Shown here: piece by piece, positions 12,021-22,160 of the stretch
Layout: each line of letters opens with the position of its first letter
Position numbering within the stretch: position 1 is the stretch's first letter
Assembly (NCBI GenBank): GCA_020137815.1
Contig: CM035354.1
Location: forward strand, 1,003,386-1,067,385
Direction of reading: 5' to 3'
Length of the DNA: 64,000 bases
DNA from: Hormiphora californensis
Lineage: Eukaryota; Ctenophora; Tentaculata; Cydippida; Pleurobrachiidae
The notes under the pieces: generated by a model
Told to the model about the DNA's origin: nothing
The model's input: the letters and a program-made list of their open reading frames with translations, nothing else
The model's database searches: none
Made by a program: the position numbers and the translations under genes

Positions 12021-12389
12021 CGACCTAATCTTTCATACTACCCTTTAAAGCGCTTGCGAAAGCGCTTTATAGCGCTTTCGGAAGCGCTTTAAATCGCGAC
12101 AAGAATCGCTTTAAAGCGCTTTTAGCGCTTTAAAAGCGCTTTATAGCGCTATAAAGCGCTTTCTCAAACGCTTTAAAGCGCTACCGCTATAAAGCGCTTT
12201 TTTTTGTTCAAAATCCAAAAATAAAGCGCTTTAAAGCGGTCAGAAAAGTTCAGCCCAGAACTACCATATTACCCAGCTCGAGACTGCCTAACAGATTAGG
12301 ACAGAGCCTCCCTTCGTGGTCATATCTTTCCCTCACATTTCAACCATCATCTCTCCCACCAGAGACATATGACAATAATTACATTGTTA

Positions 12390-12436
12390 AATAGGGATCC
12401 TTAAAAAAGTTCAGTATTTACACAGCGTTTACACCA
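12390..12436 (+). repeat. Partial copy of the TAGGGATCC MITE
   Basis: ATAGGGATCCTTAAAAAAGT and the following CAGTATTTACACAG match the end of the complete element at 32011-32306. Only one end is present. Confidence 0.6.
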
Positions 12437-12441
12437 GTGTA

Positions 12442-12507
12442 CTGTCAGAGCATTGGCCTGACCCATTCTCGTTTCTCTGAACTGTGGTCAGAGCATTGGC
12501 CTGACAG
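12442..12507. mobile_element. Mini-MITE family 2, 66 bp, with perfect 8-bp target duplication
   Basis: The element starts CTGTCAGAGCATTGGCCTGA and ends GCATTGGCCTGACAG. The 7-bp ends CTGTCAG/CTGACAG are inverted, while GTCAGAGCATTGGCCTGAC is repeated directly inside. CCAGTGTA flanks it exactly at 12434-12441 and 12508-12515. Confidence 0.85.
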
Positions 12508-12656
12508 CCAGTGTAAGCTTTTACAGTTTTCCCCACGGTAGCGTGGCTGTGACGCAAAGGACTCGTTAATTGAGGGTACCCCTTGTGGAGTCCTTTGGAG
12601 TGCACTGCAGAGTGATATTTTGTTTCCCTAGTGGGAGGCCCGCACCATATAGACCT

Positions 12657-12863
12657 GGGTTTATTGATTATATAACTCCGGGTTTATTGATTATATAACT
12701 CCGGGTTTATTGATTATATAACTCCGGGTTTATTGTTTATATAACTCCGGGTTTATTGTTTATATAACTCCGGGTTTATTGATTATATAACTCCGGGTTT
12801 ATTGTTTATATAACTCCGGGTTTATTGTTTATATAACTCCGGGTTTATTGGTTATATAACTTC
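12657..12863 (+). promoter_or_regulatory. Nine 23-bp repeats, each with a TATATAA core, upstream of the sulfotransferase
   Basis: Exactly nine units of GGGTTTATTGATTATATAAC plus TCC (variants GTTTATATAAC and GGTTATATAAC), period 23, end 27 bp before the ATG at 12890. Each unit carries TTATATAA, which resembles a TATA box. Two units of the same repeat occur at about 7435-7487 on the other side of the large foldback, and both arrays end in TCACTTTT-CGACAG. Promoter function is an inference from position and motif only. CGACAG could instead be a 3' splice site. Confidence 0.5.
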
Positions 12864-12889
12864 ACTTTTACGACAGGTAGCAGGGGACC

Positions 12890-14194
12890 ATGAGCAGACC
12901 ATCGAGATACTTCATCTATTGTTGTGCCTTAGCACTTGTCCTGATAGTCACACGCTATGGCACCAATCTCTTAGACAGTGATCAGCAGCCTGTGGTATTC
13001 GGCTGGAATTTAGATCAGACCAACAGTGATCAAACCTCCATTAACAGTACTGGGGCAGAATCAGAAATTAAAGAATCGTTTGGGCCGAGCCATCCAGCAA
13101 CACCAAGACCAGCTGTTCAAGCCGAGAAAGATTTCAGAGAAGAGGAGAGCGAGGTCAGAGAGGGCTTATCTGATGGGGAGGATGATCATAAGGAGAATTT
13201 GCCCACAGAAGAGAGAAACCTGGAGGAAATTACAGAAGAGAGATATCCCGAAGTTCATTCTAGGGTGCGAGCTCGAATGTCCTACATTAGGGAAGTGTGT
13301 GAAAGAGAGAATCCTAAGTTCCACAAATCCTACAATATGTACTATTTTAAGAAGTTTGGAGTAACATGGTTGCCCGTTTTTAAATCCTCCAGCACAACTT
13401 GGAAGGTGTTCTTCATTGACGAGATTCGTGGCCCGGATGCGAATTATAAGGGAAACCATGCCAGTTTTAGTTTACTATTTCCTAGCAGACTATACGAAAA
13501 GAACGAGTTAAAACCTGCTGGCAAGACCGGTCCGAGAAAGCGACAGTGGGCAGTGGAGCCAGCTAGTAGTATCCGATTTACCATTATCAGACATCCCTTA
13601 TCTCGCTTGGTATCCCACTACCGCAAGACGATGGTGAGTGAGAAGGATCAGGCAGAGTTTAAAGACCAATGGATAATACCTACCGTGGTTCACGCTAGGA
13701 AGAAAACATCATGGACAGCAGCACAGGAGAAGAAGTACCGGGGCGAGCTAGATAGAATGCTGACTGGGGCGCTAAAACCAGATTTAAACACAACCAACCC
13801 TTATCTTTCTCTGCCGACATTTTCCGAGTTTATTGAGTTTATTTTCTATGCACGTGCACACAGCGATTGGAGGGGAACCAACGAGCATTGGAAACCTAAT
13901 TCCGCCCGAACTGATGTGTGTTATAACGATTTGGATATCATTACCAAACTAGAAAACGAACAAGATGAACTTCCCTACTTGTTGGATAAGCTGAATATGA
14001 CTCAGTATACGGACAGGTTAATGGGCACCAAAGCTAACCCTTCGGGGGTTTCAGCTGTAAAGGGTTCAGAAGTGTTGAAGTACTTAAAACAGTTGAGTAG
14101 AGCGCAACAGGAGAAGCTGAATAGTATTTATACTTTTGATTATGAGATCTTCAAATATGAGCCAATATTTAGTGACACTGAAGATAAGTTTTAG
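12890..14194 (+). CDS. Carbohydrate sulfotransferase-like protein (HNK-1/CHST family), single exon
   Basis: A 434-residue type II membrane protein. Residues 7-21 form one hydrophobic segment near the N-terminus, typical of Golgi sulfotransferases, followed by an acidic low-complexity stem (about 30-125). The catalytic part starts near 150. WLPVFKSSSTTWK (160-172) occupies the place of the 5'-phosphosulfate loop, and IRFTIIRHPLSRLVSHYRK (about 228-246) is a good 3'-phosphate-binding motif. Family members transfer sulfate from PAPS to sugars on glycans or proteoglycans in the Golgi lumen. The 5' loop is unusual in lacking the common Pro-Lys-Val-Ala/Gly-x-Thr form, although Lys, Ser, Thr and Trp remain, so the donor site is probably intact. 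The ATG chosen is the first in frame and directly precedes the hydrophobic segment. The substrate cannot be told. No intron was found. Confidence 0.88.
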   Translation: MSRPSRYFIYCCALALVLIVTRYGTNLLDSDQQPVVFGWNLDQTNSDQTSINSTGAESEIKESFGPSHPATPRPAVQAEKDFREEESEVREGLSDGEDDHKENLPTEERNLEEITEERYPEVHSRVRARMSYIREVCERENPKFHKSYNMYYFKKFGVTWLPVFKSSSTTWKVFFIDEIRGPDANYKGNHASFSLLFPSRLYEKNELKPAGKTGPRKRQWAVEPASSIRFTIIRHPLSRLVSHYRKTMVSEKDQAEFKDQWIIPTVVHARKKTSWTAAQEKKYRGELDRMLTGALKPDLNTTNPYLSLPTFSEFIEFIFYARAHSDWRGTNEHWKPNSARTDVCYNDLDIITKLENEQDELPYLLDKLNMTQYTDRLMGTKANPSGVSAVKGSEVLKYLKQLSRAQQEKLNSIYTFDYEIFKYEPIFSDTEDKF

Positions 14195-15712
14195 GTTTTT
14201 AAATTTCGTTTCGTTTTTATAAAGAGTGTGGAGACAGTACGAACAGTTCAAGGGTGTTTGTTCATATTGAAGAGTCCAGTCGATATTATAGTAGGAGCGG
14301 TTATAAATTAATTAATTAATATTAATATTAGATCAGCAGGACGTGCCAAAAGTCGCGTGCCACAATTGTCAATTTTAGTGAAGGAGTGTTAGTAACCTAA
14401 AATCCTACTATAATGTTGTTTTACTTCTTACTCTATTTCTATACACACCGGGGGGGGGGGGGGGGGGGTAATCATGGTGACAAATGGTGATGGTGACATG
14501 ACCAAAATTTTGAGATGAGTCACCATTTGTCACCTTTCTCTCTGGAGTTAACTACAAGTACAGGTATAATATGATGTTATGGGACAATTATATAATATAT
14601 GAAAACTAGAGCACTTCTAGCAAGTTTCAAGTCGATTGGATGTAATTAAGGGGTCACATTTGGTTAGTTGCGCTTTTGTGTGTTGTGCGAGGGAGGCACA
14701 TCCTCAACGTGACTTATTTTGGGAAGCTCAGATGGGGTCGGCGGCGCCAGACAGGCACATCATTCGAATCTACAACCGGATAGAAGTGGAACTACCGGCC
14801 CAACACCGGCTGAATAGTCCGTCTCCTGGTTGCACGTGATAATATCCAGTAGGTGAATAATCCGTCTCCCGGTTGCACGTGATAATATCCAGTAGGGTGA
14901 TAGATCCTCAATTGCTGCAGGAACTGCTACTAATATTTGGTAGCGAAGTTACTCCTCCCTTGCCGGCACGCGAGTGTGAGGTGTCTTCGATACCAATACT
15001 AATATGGAGGTGGTGAGGCTGCAATAATTGTGAAAAGATAGCGAGTTATAGCTTCGAGCAAATACGAGTATGTTTGGTTGCCATGCTACGCAGCTCTCTG
15101 TCCATTCGGCACTTTAAGCACCTCGCTTAAGCGCCTCGCCTTCGGCCTGGTGTGAGAGCTGACAGACAAGGAACATGTCAAATGATTGGTTATTGCGGAG
15201 ACATGTTACATATTCACATTTTGATAACATAATGTTGACAGTCAATATAAAAAGTGATTCATCTCTGATTATAGGAACCAAGGATTGGGGTGAACTACTA
15301 CACACATTTCACTAAACTATCTATGCTAATTATACCTCCCACTAACCACTTCCCAGTGGACCATAAACCTATATCATGCATTATATCTGCTATATCTCGA
15401 CTGGTACAATTGTGTCTGTGTTGCGCCACCACTACCAGGTAGTTGAAAGTTCTTCTGACGTAAATCATAGCTCTTATATGTACTACCCATGGAACTTAAT
15501 TCTAGAAACTTCATTCTAGAAACTCTATGGAACTTGTTGAGTAAGGGAACTCTCATTCTAGAAACGTTTATAAAGATTTGCAGCCGGTATCAAAAACTAT
15601 ATAACTATCCATTGCTCAAAGTTAGCTTGATGGCAAAACACAGTGGGGTAACTATATCCATTGCTGCATTGAACTGTTAAATTCAATTCCATTCGAGCAG
15701 CTGCATCCATCA
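14195..15712. other. Intergenic; G-tract and 47-bp tandem pair
   Basis: A pure G run of about 18 bp lies at 14450-14468. Near 14809-14898 the phrase CCGTCTCCTGGTTGCACGTG with following sequence occurs twice in tandem. No coding region could be supported. Confidence 0.6.
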
Positions 15713-16076
15713 TTAAAGTAGTGCCTTGACTCCAATGAGCTCCTTGCATTTTGGGCAGAAGTGCTTGTGATCCTTGCATCCATCGAATAAGAAGGGGATG
15801 AAGCAACACAGACCTGCAGATAGGGATAGAAATGTCATAATTGGACTAATGTTCTGTCAAAAAAGGGTTATATTTCAGAGTTTCAGCTCACATTTTAACC
15901 GCACTGACCAGTAATGAAAAAGAGGAGGAGGCAGATTATGATAGTTCCATTACCAATAGAATGCTTTACCTTGGTCTCGATATCCTGAAGAGAGAGAAAT
16001 GTAGTTTTAAATTCATACTTTTGAGAAGTTTTCGGCCATTCATCAGAGGGTCATCTGTTCCTAAACCACCACCAGA

Positions 16077-16154
<78 letters not shown>

Positions 16155-16752
16155 AAGCGACATTAAGAAAGGGACTGATAAAGAGAGAAGACAAGTTGCC
16201 CATATAAAATTGCCTGTCAAGACTGAAATCAAACGTTTATCATTTGCTTGACAACTTCTTTTCTTTCTAGAACAATTATAAAGAGCTGGTTTCTAAGTCA
16301 CATACCTCCCTACAGTGGGGACAAGTCATATTGACGGGGGATGCGCTGAAATACGGCTGAACTGACTGGAAGAAATAAATCATTATTAATAAATCATTAC
16401 TATAATACACTGCCCTCGAGATTCTTTATTCTTAGATGTTTATCATATTATATTTTAGAACTGTGCGGGTTGAAAAAAGAGAAACAATCCATAAGTGGAG
16501 CTGATATTTTTACAAGCGGCTGAAGTCTGAACAAAGTGTACCTACATTATGAACATTGTACGGTACGGGTGCGGGTTGATGACCGTCCTGGACCAGCAGA
16601 GGTTCCTGGGTTGGGGCACCTCCACTAGGGTACGGTTGGTATCCTGGGTTCTGAGGCTGCTGCTGTGGCTCAGGGTAGGTTGCAGTCGGTTGATAGGGTG
16701 GCTGTTGCTCAGGGTAGTCGGGCTGATCGGGGTATATTGGCGGTGCAGACAT
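15713..16752 (-). CDS. LITAF-domain protein, four exons
   Basis: Minus-strand coding exons: 16752-16546 (phase 0), 16365-16306, 15984-15900 and 15813-15713, all with GT-AG borders, giving about 150 residues. The N-terminus (1-67) is Pro/Gln/Tyr-rich with PPIYPDQPDYP-type repeats, as in LITAF/SIMPLE proteins. The C-terminus is a complete LITAF domain: CPHC knuckle, a hydrophobic stretch GTIIICLLLFFITGQC, then CCFIPFLFD and HFCPKC. The two CxxC knuckles bind one zinc ion and the hydrophobic stretch anchors the protein as a monotopic membrane protein. Family members sit on late endosomes and lysosomes and affect sorting. A GA microsatellite (16077-16150) lies in the second intron. A second LITAF gene lies upstream at 19.6-20.1 kb on the same strand, suggesting tandem duplication. 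Domain identity is very secure; the exact function is not. Confidence 0.9.
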
Positions 16753-17939
16753 GCTGTGGGAAATTTTATGTAATGTTGAGTGTCGATTCAGCACGAGAGA
16801 GCTCTTGTTTCACTTTGTTGGGAAATTGTATTCTAGCGTGTATTGCATGGATAAGGTTAACAAAAATCAACTGAAAATGTGATGATACATTGATACACCA
16901 GGCAAAACAACACTGTTTTTGTGTGACTCACTGTGGACGAGCGAGTGTGTCTAGAACAAACAATCCCCGCGACCCGCTTTTAGAGCTGCAGTGCATTTCT
17001 CAAAAATGAAGTCACGGAAGTGTTACATTACATTCGTCATCATTACCTCATCATTACCTCATCTGTATTATACTGTGGGGGATATGATAACAATTACACA
17101 TGGGGTGGATGTTTCACACGCCGGAATAAGTTCAGGGATTCCATCACCCCCTTGGCCTTGTAGACCAACAAGAACCTACTCACTACTCAGCTTTATTCCA
17201 TCACCCCCCTTGTAGTGAGTTTTACCAACAGGAACCTACTCACTTGTTACGTAAGTTACTAAACAAGCTTTATCTCAGATCAGGATATTTTATATCTCCT
17301 TTACAATAAGCTGACAGTGCAGTAAAGTCGGTGTTTTTTGAAGTTGTCACCCCCCCCCCCTTCTCGTGTGCTCGATTTTTTGCGTACGTAAAGTCCGTAC
17401 AGTTAGTGAACACCGCCAAATTTAGTTTTAAAATTTCATTTAACTAATACTTAGAGTATTGTCACTCTTTAACTAACACTTGTCACTCTTGTCGTATGAT
17501 GAAGTAAAAGGGAGAGAAGTAAGTGCAGCAGTCGCCCTCTTAAAACAGCTGACACTCGACAGCTCTCTAGTGAGTATGGTGGGCGTATGGTGAAGCAAAT
17601 GGGAGAGAAGTGCAGCTCAGTCGCCCTCTTAGAACAGCTGACAGCTCTCTTGATCAGTGGACACACAGACATACCTACTTGAGTGCGGTTATGCAATTGA
17701 AACTTGGTGTTCCTCTCGACCTCCAATCAACTGGGTAGCTCCAAATATAGTTAAATGTCCTGAGAAATATTGTGTTGTATAACTATCATGTCCGGTTGAT
17801 GAGAAAAGTGCCACAGATTTCCCCATCTCCCCCGGGGAGACTCCCCGTGTCAAACCGTGACAGGGAGGTCCTTTTAAAAGAATTGAGATACGGTGATTTC
17901 CGACAACAAACTGAAAAATAAATAACAATAACAAGTTAA
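16753..17939. other. Intergenic between the LITAF gene and a foldback
   Basis: It contains a partial relative of the TA-flanked MITE near 17320-17400 (TGAAGTTGTCACCCCCCCCC), an imperfect tandem pair of about 100 bp at 17480-17680 (GGGAGAGAAG..CAGTCGCCCTCTTA..CAGCTGACA), and duplicated CCATCACCCCCTTG blocks near 17140-17210. The upstream region of the LITAF gene must lie here; no clear promoter motif was recognised. Confidence 0.5.
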
Positions 17940-19261
17940 TAAGGTGATTTAACTAAAATTTTAGCCTCAACCAGAAAAAAATTGGTTACAAAGGATTTCC
18001 ACCTCAAACGTACTCCTAAGGGTCCCCTCTATCGATTTCAACCAATGCTCATATTTGTTCAGGGGTGCTAAGGCCTCATTTCCGGGTGGGCGTGGTACCT
18101 GTATTTTCAGCCTGAGGATATAACCATAAGTACCCTTAAAATAGGAGTAGAGATAAAATCGAGGGCGCTAAAGTGATCAGCGTCCTCGCATTAGTGGGGG
18201 TAGGTGCCAAAATTAAGTCTCTATCTCATCTGGTTAATTAGATAATTGGATAATTAGGTTTGCGCATAACCGTTTGTTGGCTATATGGCTATAGCCACTT
18301 AGGAAAGGAGTAGAGACAAAACTGAGGGCACTAAAATGATCAGCGTCCTCGAATTAGTGGGGGTAGGTGCTGAAATTAAGTCTCTATCTCATCTGGTTAA
18401 TTAGATAATTGGATAATTAGTTTTGTGCATAACCGTTTTTTGGCTATATGACTATAGCCACTTAGGAATGGTTAAGAGACTTTTCATTGGTGCCACTTTG
18501 TAGGCGAAGCGAAGTTATGGGGGGTCGACGTCGGACTTTTAAGCTCTATTTTCAACCGTTTAGCCGTTATTTGGCTTTTAAGATGCTCCAAATGAGCAAA
18601 ATACGGTAAAATCCCCGATTTTGAACACCTTAAAAGCTAAATAACGGCTAAACGGTTGAAGATAGAGCTTAAAAGTCCGACGTCGACCCCCCATAACTTC
18701 GCTTTGCCTACAAAGTGGCACCAATGAAAAGTCTCTTAACCATTCCTAAGTGGCTATAGCCATATAGCCAAAAAACGGTAATGCGCAAAACTAATTATCC
18801 AATTATCTAATTAACCAGATGAGATAGAGACTTAATTTCAGCACCTACCCCCACTAATTCGAGGACGCTGATCATTTTAGTGCCCTCAGTTTTGTCTCTA
18901 CTCCTTTCCTAAGTGGCTATAGCCATATATCCAACAAACGGTTATGCGCAAACCTAATTATCCAATTATCTAATTAACCAGATGAGATAGAGACTTAATT
19001 CTGGCACCTACCCCCACTAATGCGAGGACGCTGATCACTTTGGTGCCCTCGATTTTATCTCTACTCCTATTTTAAGGGTACTTATGGTTATGGCCTCAAG
19101 CTGAAAATACAGGTACCACGCCCACCCGGAAATGAAGCCTTAGCACCCCTGAGCAAATATGAGCATTGGTTGGAATCGATAGAGAGGACCCTTAGGAGTA
19201 CGTTTGAGGTGGAAATCCTTTGTAACAAATTTTTTTCTGGTGTTCCTGGCTTATCACCTTA
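17940..19261. mobile_element. 1.32-kb foldback element with arms of about 640 bp
   Basis: From TAAGGTGAT at 17940 to ATCACCTTA at 19261, the two halves are inverted copies that meet near 18600. Each arm contains two direct copies of a block with GCGTCCTCGCATTAGTGGGG and TTAATTAGATAATTGGATAA. Blocks of the same kind form the outer arms of the foldback at 49038-51835. No transposase is present. Confidence 0.85.
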
Positions 19262-19568
19262 CTAAGTACATAAATATAACATACATACAATTAAAATACA
19301 ACAAAAGAATACTAACGATCCTATATCAACAATTATAAGCATTCAGCATTAAAATTAAAATTTCTCCTTTTTGTGAAAGTGTTGGTAAAAACTCTAAAAA
19401 CAGTTCGGATCAAAATTTTAAAACATGAGCGGTCAGAAATTACCAATAATATTCATGTCCACGACCAATTTCCACTCAACAAATACAGCGAAATTCAGCA
19501 ACAACAAATAAAGGACCAGATTTAGTTAATCCTGATCAGATCTGATTCAGCAACAAAAATATAATTGT

Positions 19569-20125
19569 TCAAATGAGCACTCTCCGGCAGATGGGTGCCT
19601 TGCAGTTGGGGCAGTAGTGCACAACATCCTTACACGCATCCATAACACACGCCAACCAACAACACAAACAACCTGAAACGATATAGAACTTACGCAACGC
19701 ATGTTACGTTCAAATTTAGTGATAAATTCCCAATCTCTCGAGGGGAGCGGAGAGAGAGGGTCGAACAAGGCAAGCCCGGGCGTAGTTTAACCTCTACGGT
19801 TCCAAGACAAGGCCGTCACCAACAAAGAAAGCAACAAAAAATGTTTCTAATTACCTGTTACAAAAGCGATAGCAGCGGAAATGAATATTGTTCCTATTCC
19901 AAGTTCAAACTTAACTTTCGTTTTGATCATCTGAAAAAAACGAGTATTGATGAATTAGTAGGAACTAAAAAGGTTGAAGAGAATAGTTTCAGGTATCTTG
20001 CCAACAATTTCACGTGACATGTGGGACGTGGGTACCTGGTGGCATTGTGGGCAGTTCAACTGGACCGAATCACGGCCTATCACTACAGAACCTATCCCCG
20101 ACATTTCCTCTATCTGTACACTCAT
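19569..20125 (-). CDS. Second LITAF-domain protein, short, three exons seen
   Basis: Minus-strand exons: 20125-20036, 19930-19855 and 19672-19569, with GT-AG borders and phases that join cleanly, giving 89 residues. The domain is complete: LNCPQC, a hydrophobic segment GIGTIFISAAIAFVTG, CLCCWLACVMDACKD, then HYCPNC and a short tail ending RRVLI. Unlike its neighbour at 15.7-16.8 kb, no proline-rich N-terminus is seen. The frame is open upstream of the chosen ATG for 14 more codons, and a LINE fragment starts about 150-250 bp upstream, so an upstream exon may have been displaced or lost. The predicted role is the same membrane/endosome role as its paralogue. The domain is certain; the start is uncertain. 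Confidence 0.82.
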
Positions 20126-20269
20126 GGCTGTATTAATCAGGATTGGGTTACAAACTATAAAGTACATTTCAAACTACAAGCACAACAATGTGTTCGCAAC
20201 AAAAATCGGTACAGCAAACATCGGGATATCGAACTTCAAAGGCTTCCAGCCTCCAGGAGAGGCAGAGGA

Positions 20270-21209
20270 GAGACTGAAGACTCGTCATGAAAGGACAGCG
20301 ACCAGTAGCAGGAGACTCGCCAATAATCAATATCATATAGGTCGTTTTCATAAGTCAACCTGCCCCGATCTGAAGGCCTTAGCCTCAGACCCACTTGAAA
20401 AACTCCACCTAACATTTCTCAAACTCGCTCTTGGAGTATCCAGAAAATCCCCTAATGTTGTCATGTGGGGTGACACAGGCCGGACCCCCCTTGCTTATTC
20501 GCTGAAGTCTGGAGTCCTGAGGTATTTCAACCGGGCAGCAGAGATGTCAGCAAACTTCCCCATGGATCACATCATAGATGTCAGTACCCCACTTTTGGTA
20601 TACACGTTCCGAGAACAAACCCAGTCAGAACTGGTTTGGTATTCCAGTATTATCAACTTTGTCCGGAAACACACCACTGAAAGCTTCTTGAATAGCTGGG
20701 AGGAATCCAGAGAGTCTAACAGGAAGCTATCCTTCTACAATAGCGTTAAAGTCAAGTTCGAACCCGAACCATACTTGTCTTTGGAGCGAAATCTAGCCAA
20801 GAGAGTGGCTCAGATTAGGTCGGCTTCTCATGGCCTCAAAATCGAGCGGGGACGTTTTGAAAAGTATCGAAAGGGTGGATTCTCACTGGAAAAAGAGAGA
20901 CTGTGCCCGTACTGCAACACATCCGACATCGCCTCTCTTGAGCTCCTAAGTGAACTGCCCCACTATGACCGAATCACCGAAGACGAACCCCACTTCCTCC
21001 TGAAATGCCCCTTTTATGAGGACCTAAGAGCCCGTATACCAGAAAGTACCTCCCCTCGGCTGGTAGTGGTCAGACTCAGACACCTTTTCAAACCGTCGGC
21101 CGATGACACTATCGACCCAGTCCGCCAGACCGCAATCTACATCGAAAAAGCTTTCTCTAGAAGACAGGATTTTATCAGAGACACGGGTCCATCCACCAAT
21201 TCCCACTGA
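20270..21209 (+). pseudogene. 3' fragment of a LINE ORF2 (post-RT region)
   Basis: An open frame reaches from 19974, but LINE-like sequence is recognisable only from about 20360: a DPLEKLHLTFLKLALGV segment, MWGDTGRTPLAYSLKSG, and near the end a Cys/His cluster CPYC...EPHFLLKCPFY. This is the region downstream of the reverse transcriptase in several non-LTR retrotransposon clades. RT and endonuclease domains are absent, as expected of 5' truncation during target-primed integration. The first 100 codons overlap, on the opposite strand, the first exon of the LITAF gene and are not part of the element. The frame is intact for more than 280 codons, so it is fairly young. Confidence 0.75.
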
Positions 21210-21210
21210 A

Positions 21211-22160
21211 ACGTTGAGTACTCTCAACACATCGTTAGGATATGGATTCCATTAAGGCAATCCTATCCATTTTCTATTTATCCTTTGAATCGTTGAGCAT
21301 TCTCAACCAACCGCTAGGATATGGATCCCAATCACATAACACCATCCACTCTCGCCGATCAGCGTGAGCTTACTCAACCCCACTGAGTCTTTGATACCCA
21401 CTGATACGCTGAGTATTCTCAACATCCCGTTAGGATATGGATTCCATTACGGCAATCCTATCCATTTTCTATTTATCCTTTGAATCGTTGAGCATTCTCA
21501 ACCAACCGCTAGGATATGGATCCCAATCACATAACACCATCCACTCTCGCCGATCAGCGTGAGCTTACTCAACCCCACTGAGTCTTTGATACCCACTGAT
21601 ACGCTGAGTATTCTCAACATCCCGTTAGGATATGGATTCCATTACGGCAATCCTATCCAATTTCTATATATCCTTTGAAACGTTGAGCATTCTCAACCAA
21701 CCGTTAGGATATGGATCCCAATCACATTTAAAGACCATCCACCTTCGTTGAGTTCTGAGCAGCGTGAGCTTACTCGGCCCCACCGAGTCTTCATGACCCT
21801 CTGAAACGTTGAGTACCCTCAACAGCCCGCTAAAGTGCGTTTCAAGCGACTTGACCCGTAATTCTTGGAATTTGGCGCATTGCGCGTGTATTTACAAAGG
21901 GGAAATCCTGAATTTCCAGGAATCTCAGGTCAAGTCGTTTGAAACGCACTTTAAAGTCCGTTTCAAGCGACTTGACCCGTAATTCTTGGAATTTGGCGCA
22001 TCGCGCGTGTATTTACAAAGGGGAAATCCTGAATTTCCAGGAATCTCAGGTCAAGTCGTTTGAAACGCACTTTAGGAATGGATTCCATCTCGGCAATCCA
22101 ATCCAACTTTGTTACCCACCAAACACCAGTTGAGCATACTCAACCCCACCACCAGTTCCC
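21211..22160. repeat. 195-bp tandem repeat following the LINE fragment
   Basis: ACGTTGAGTACTCTCAAC recurs (with variants) at 21211, 21406, 21601 and 21805, giving periods of 195, 195 and about 205 bp. TTAGGATATGGATTCC and GCTAGGATATGGATCCC occur once each per unit. It starts right after the LINE stop codon, so it may be the element's 3' tail expanded in tandem. Confidence 0.8.
21831..22074. mobile_element. Two head-to-tail TA-flanked MITEs inside the satellite
   Basis: Copies at 21831-21953 and 21952-22074 each start TAAAGTGCGTTTCAAGCGAC (second copy AAAGTCCG) and end GTCGTTTGAAACGCACTTTA; they share one TA. The surrounding satellite reads CCGC-TA-GGAATGGATTCC, and other units (for example near 21510) show the uninterrupted CCGCTAGGATATGGAT. 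The TA duplication is therefore supported by an empty site. A third copy in the opposite orientation lies at 22802-22922. Confidence 0.85.

Larger units (their letters stand above)
7604..12273. mobile_element. 4.7-kb foldback element built from palindromic short-word arrays
   Basis: The outer ends match as inverted repeats: GGTAATATATTAGTTCTG at the left and CAGAACTACCATATTACC at the right, followed inward on both sides by GAACTTTT-like sequence, GACCGCTTTAAAGCG and arrays of AAAGCGCTTT words. A second inverted pair lies inside (9395-9735 against 11694-12045). It includes unique sequence GGTACAAAGTCTGAAAAAAA, so the arms are real and not just shared low complexity. The core is arrays of GGCGCC words. 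No transposase is recognisable, which suggests a non-autonomous foldback-type element. No convincing target duplication is visible (CGATTTGC left, CAGCTCGA right). Confidence 0.75.

Noticed and set aside
9418-12028. Many overlapping open frames on both strands, up to 382 codons, rich in Met-Ala-Pro and Trp-Arg
   Set aside because: They follow the stop-free GGCGCC decamer in every phase and on both strands at once. There is no start context, domain or composition change that favours one frame.
19974-20270. First 100 codons of the LINE-fragment open frame
   Set aside because: They are antisense to the LITAF exon at 20036-20125 and lack LINE similarity, so they are read-through rather than part of the LINE product.
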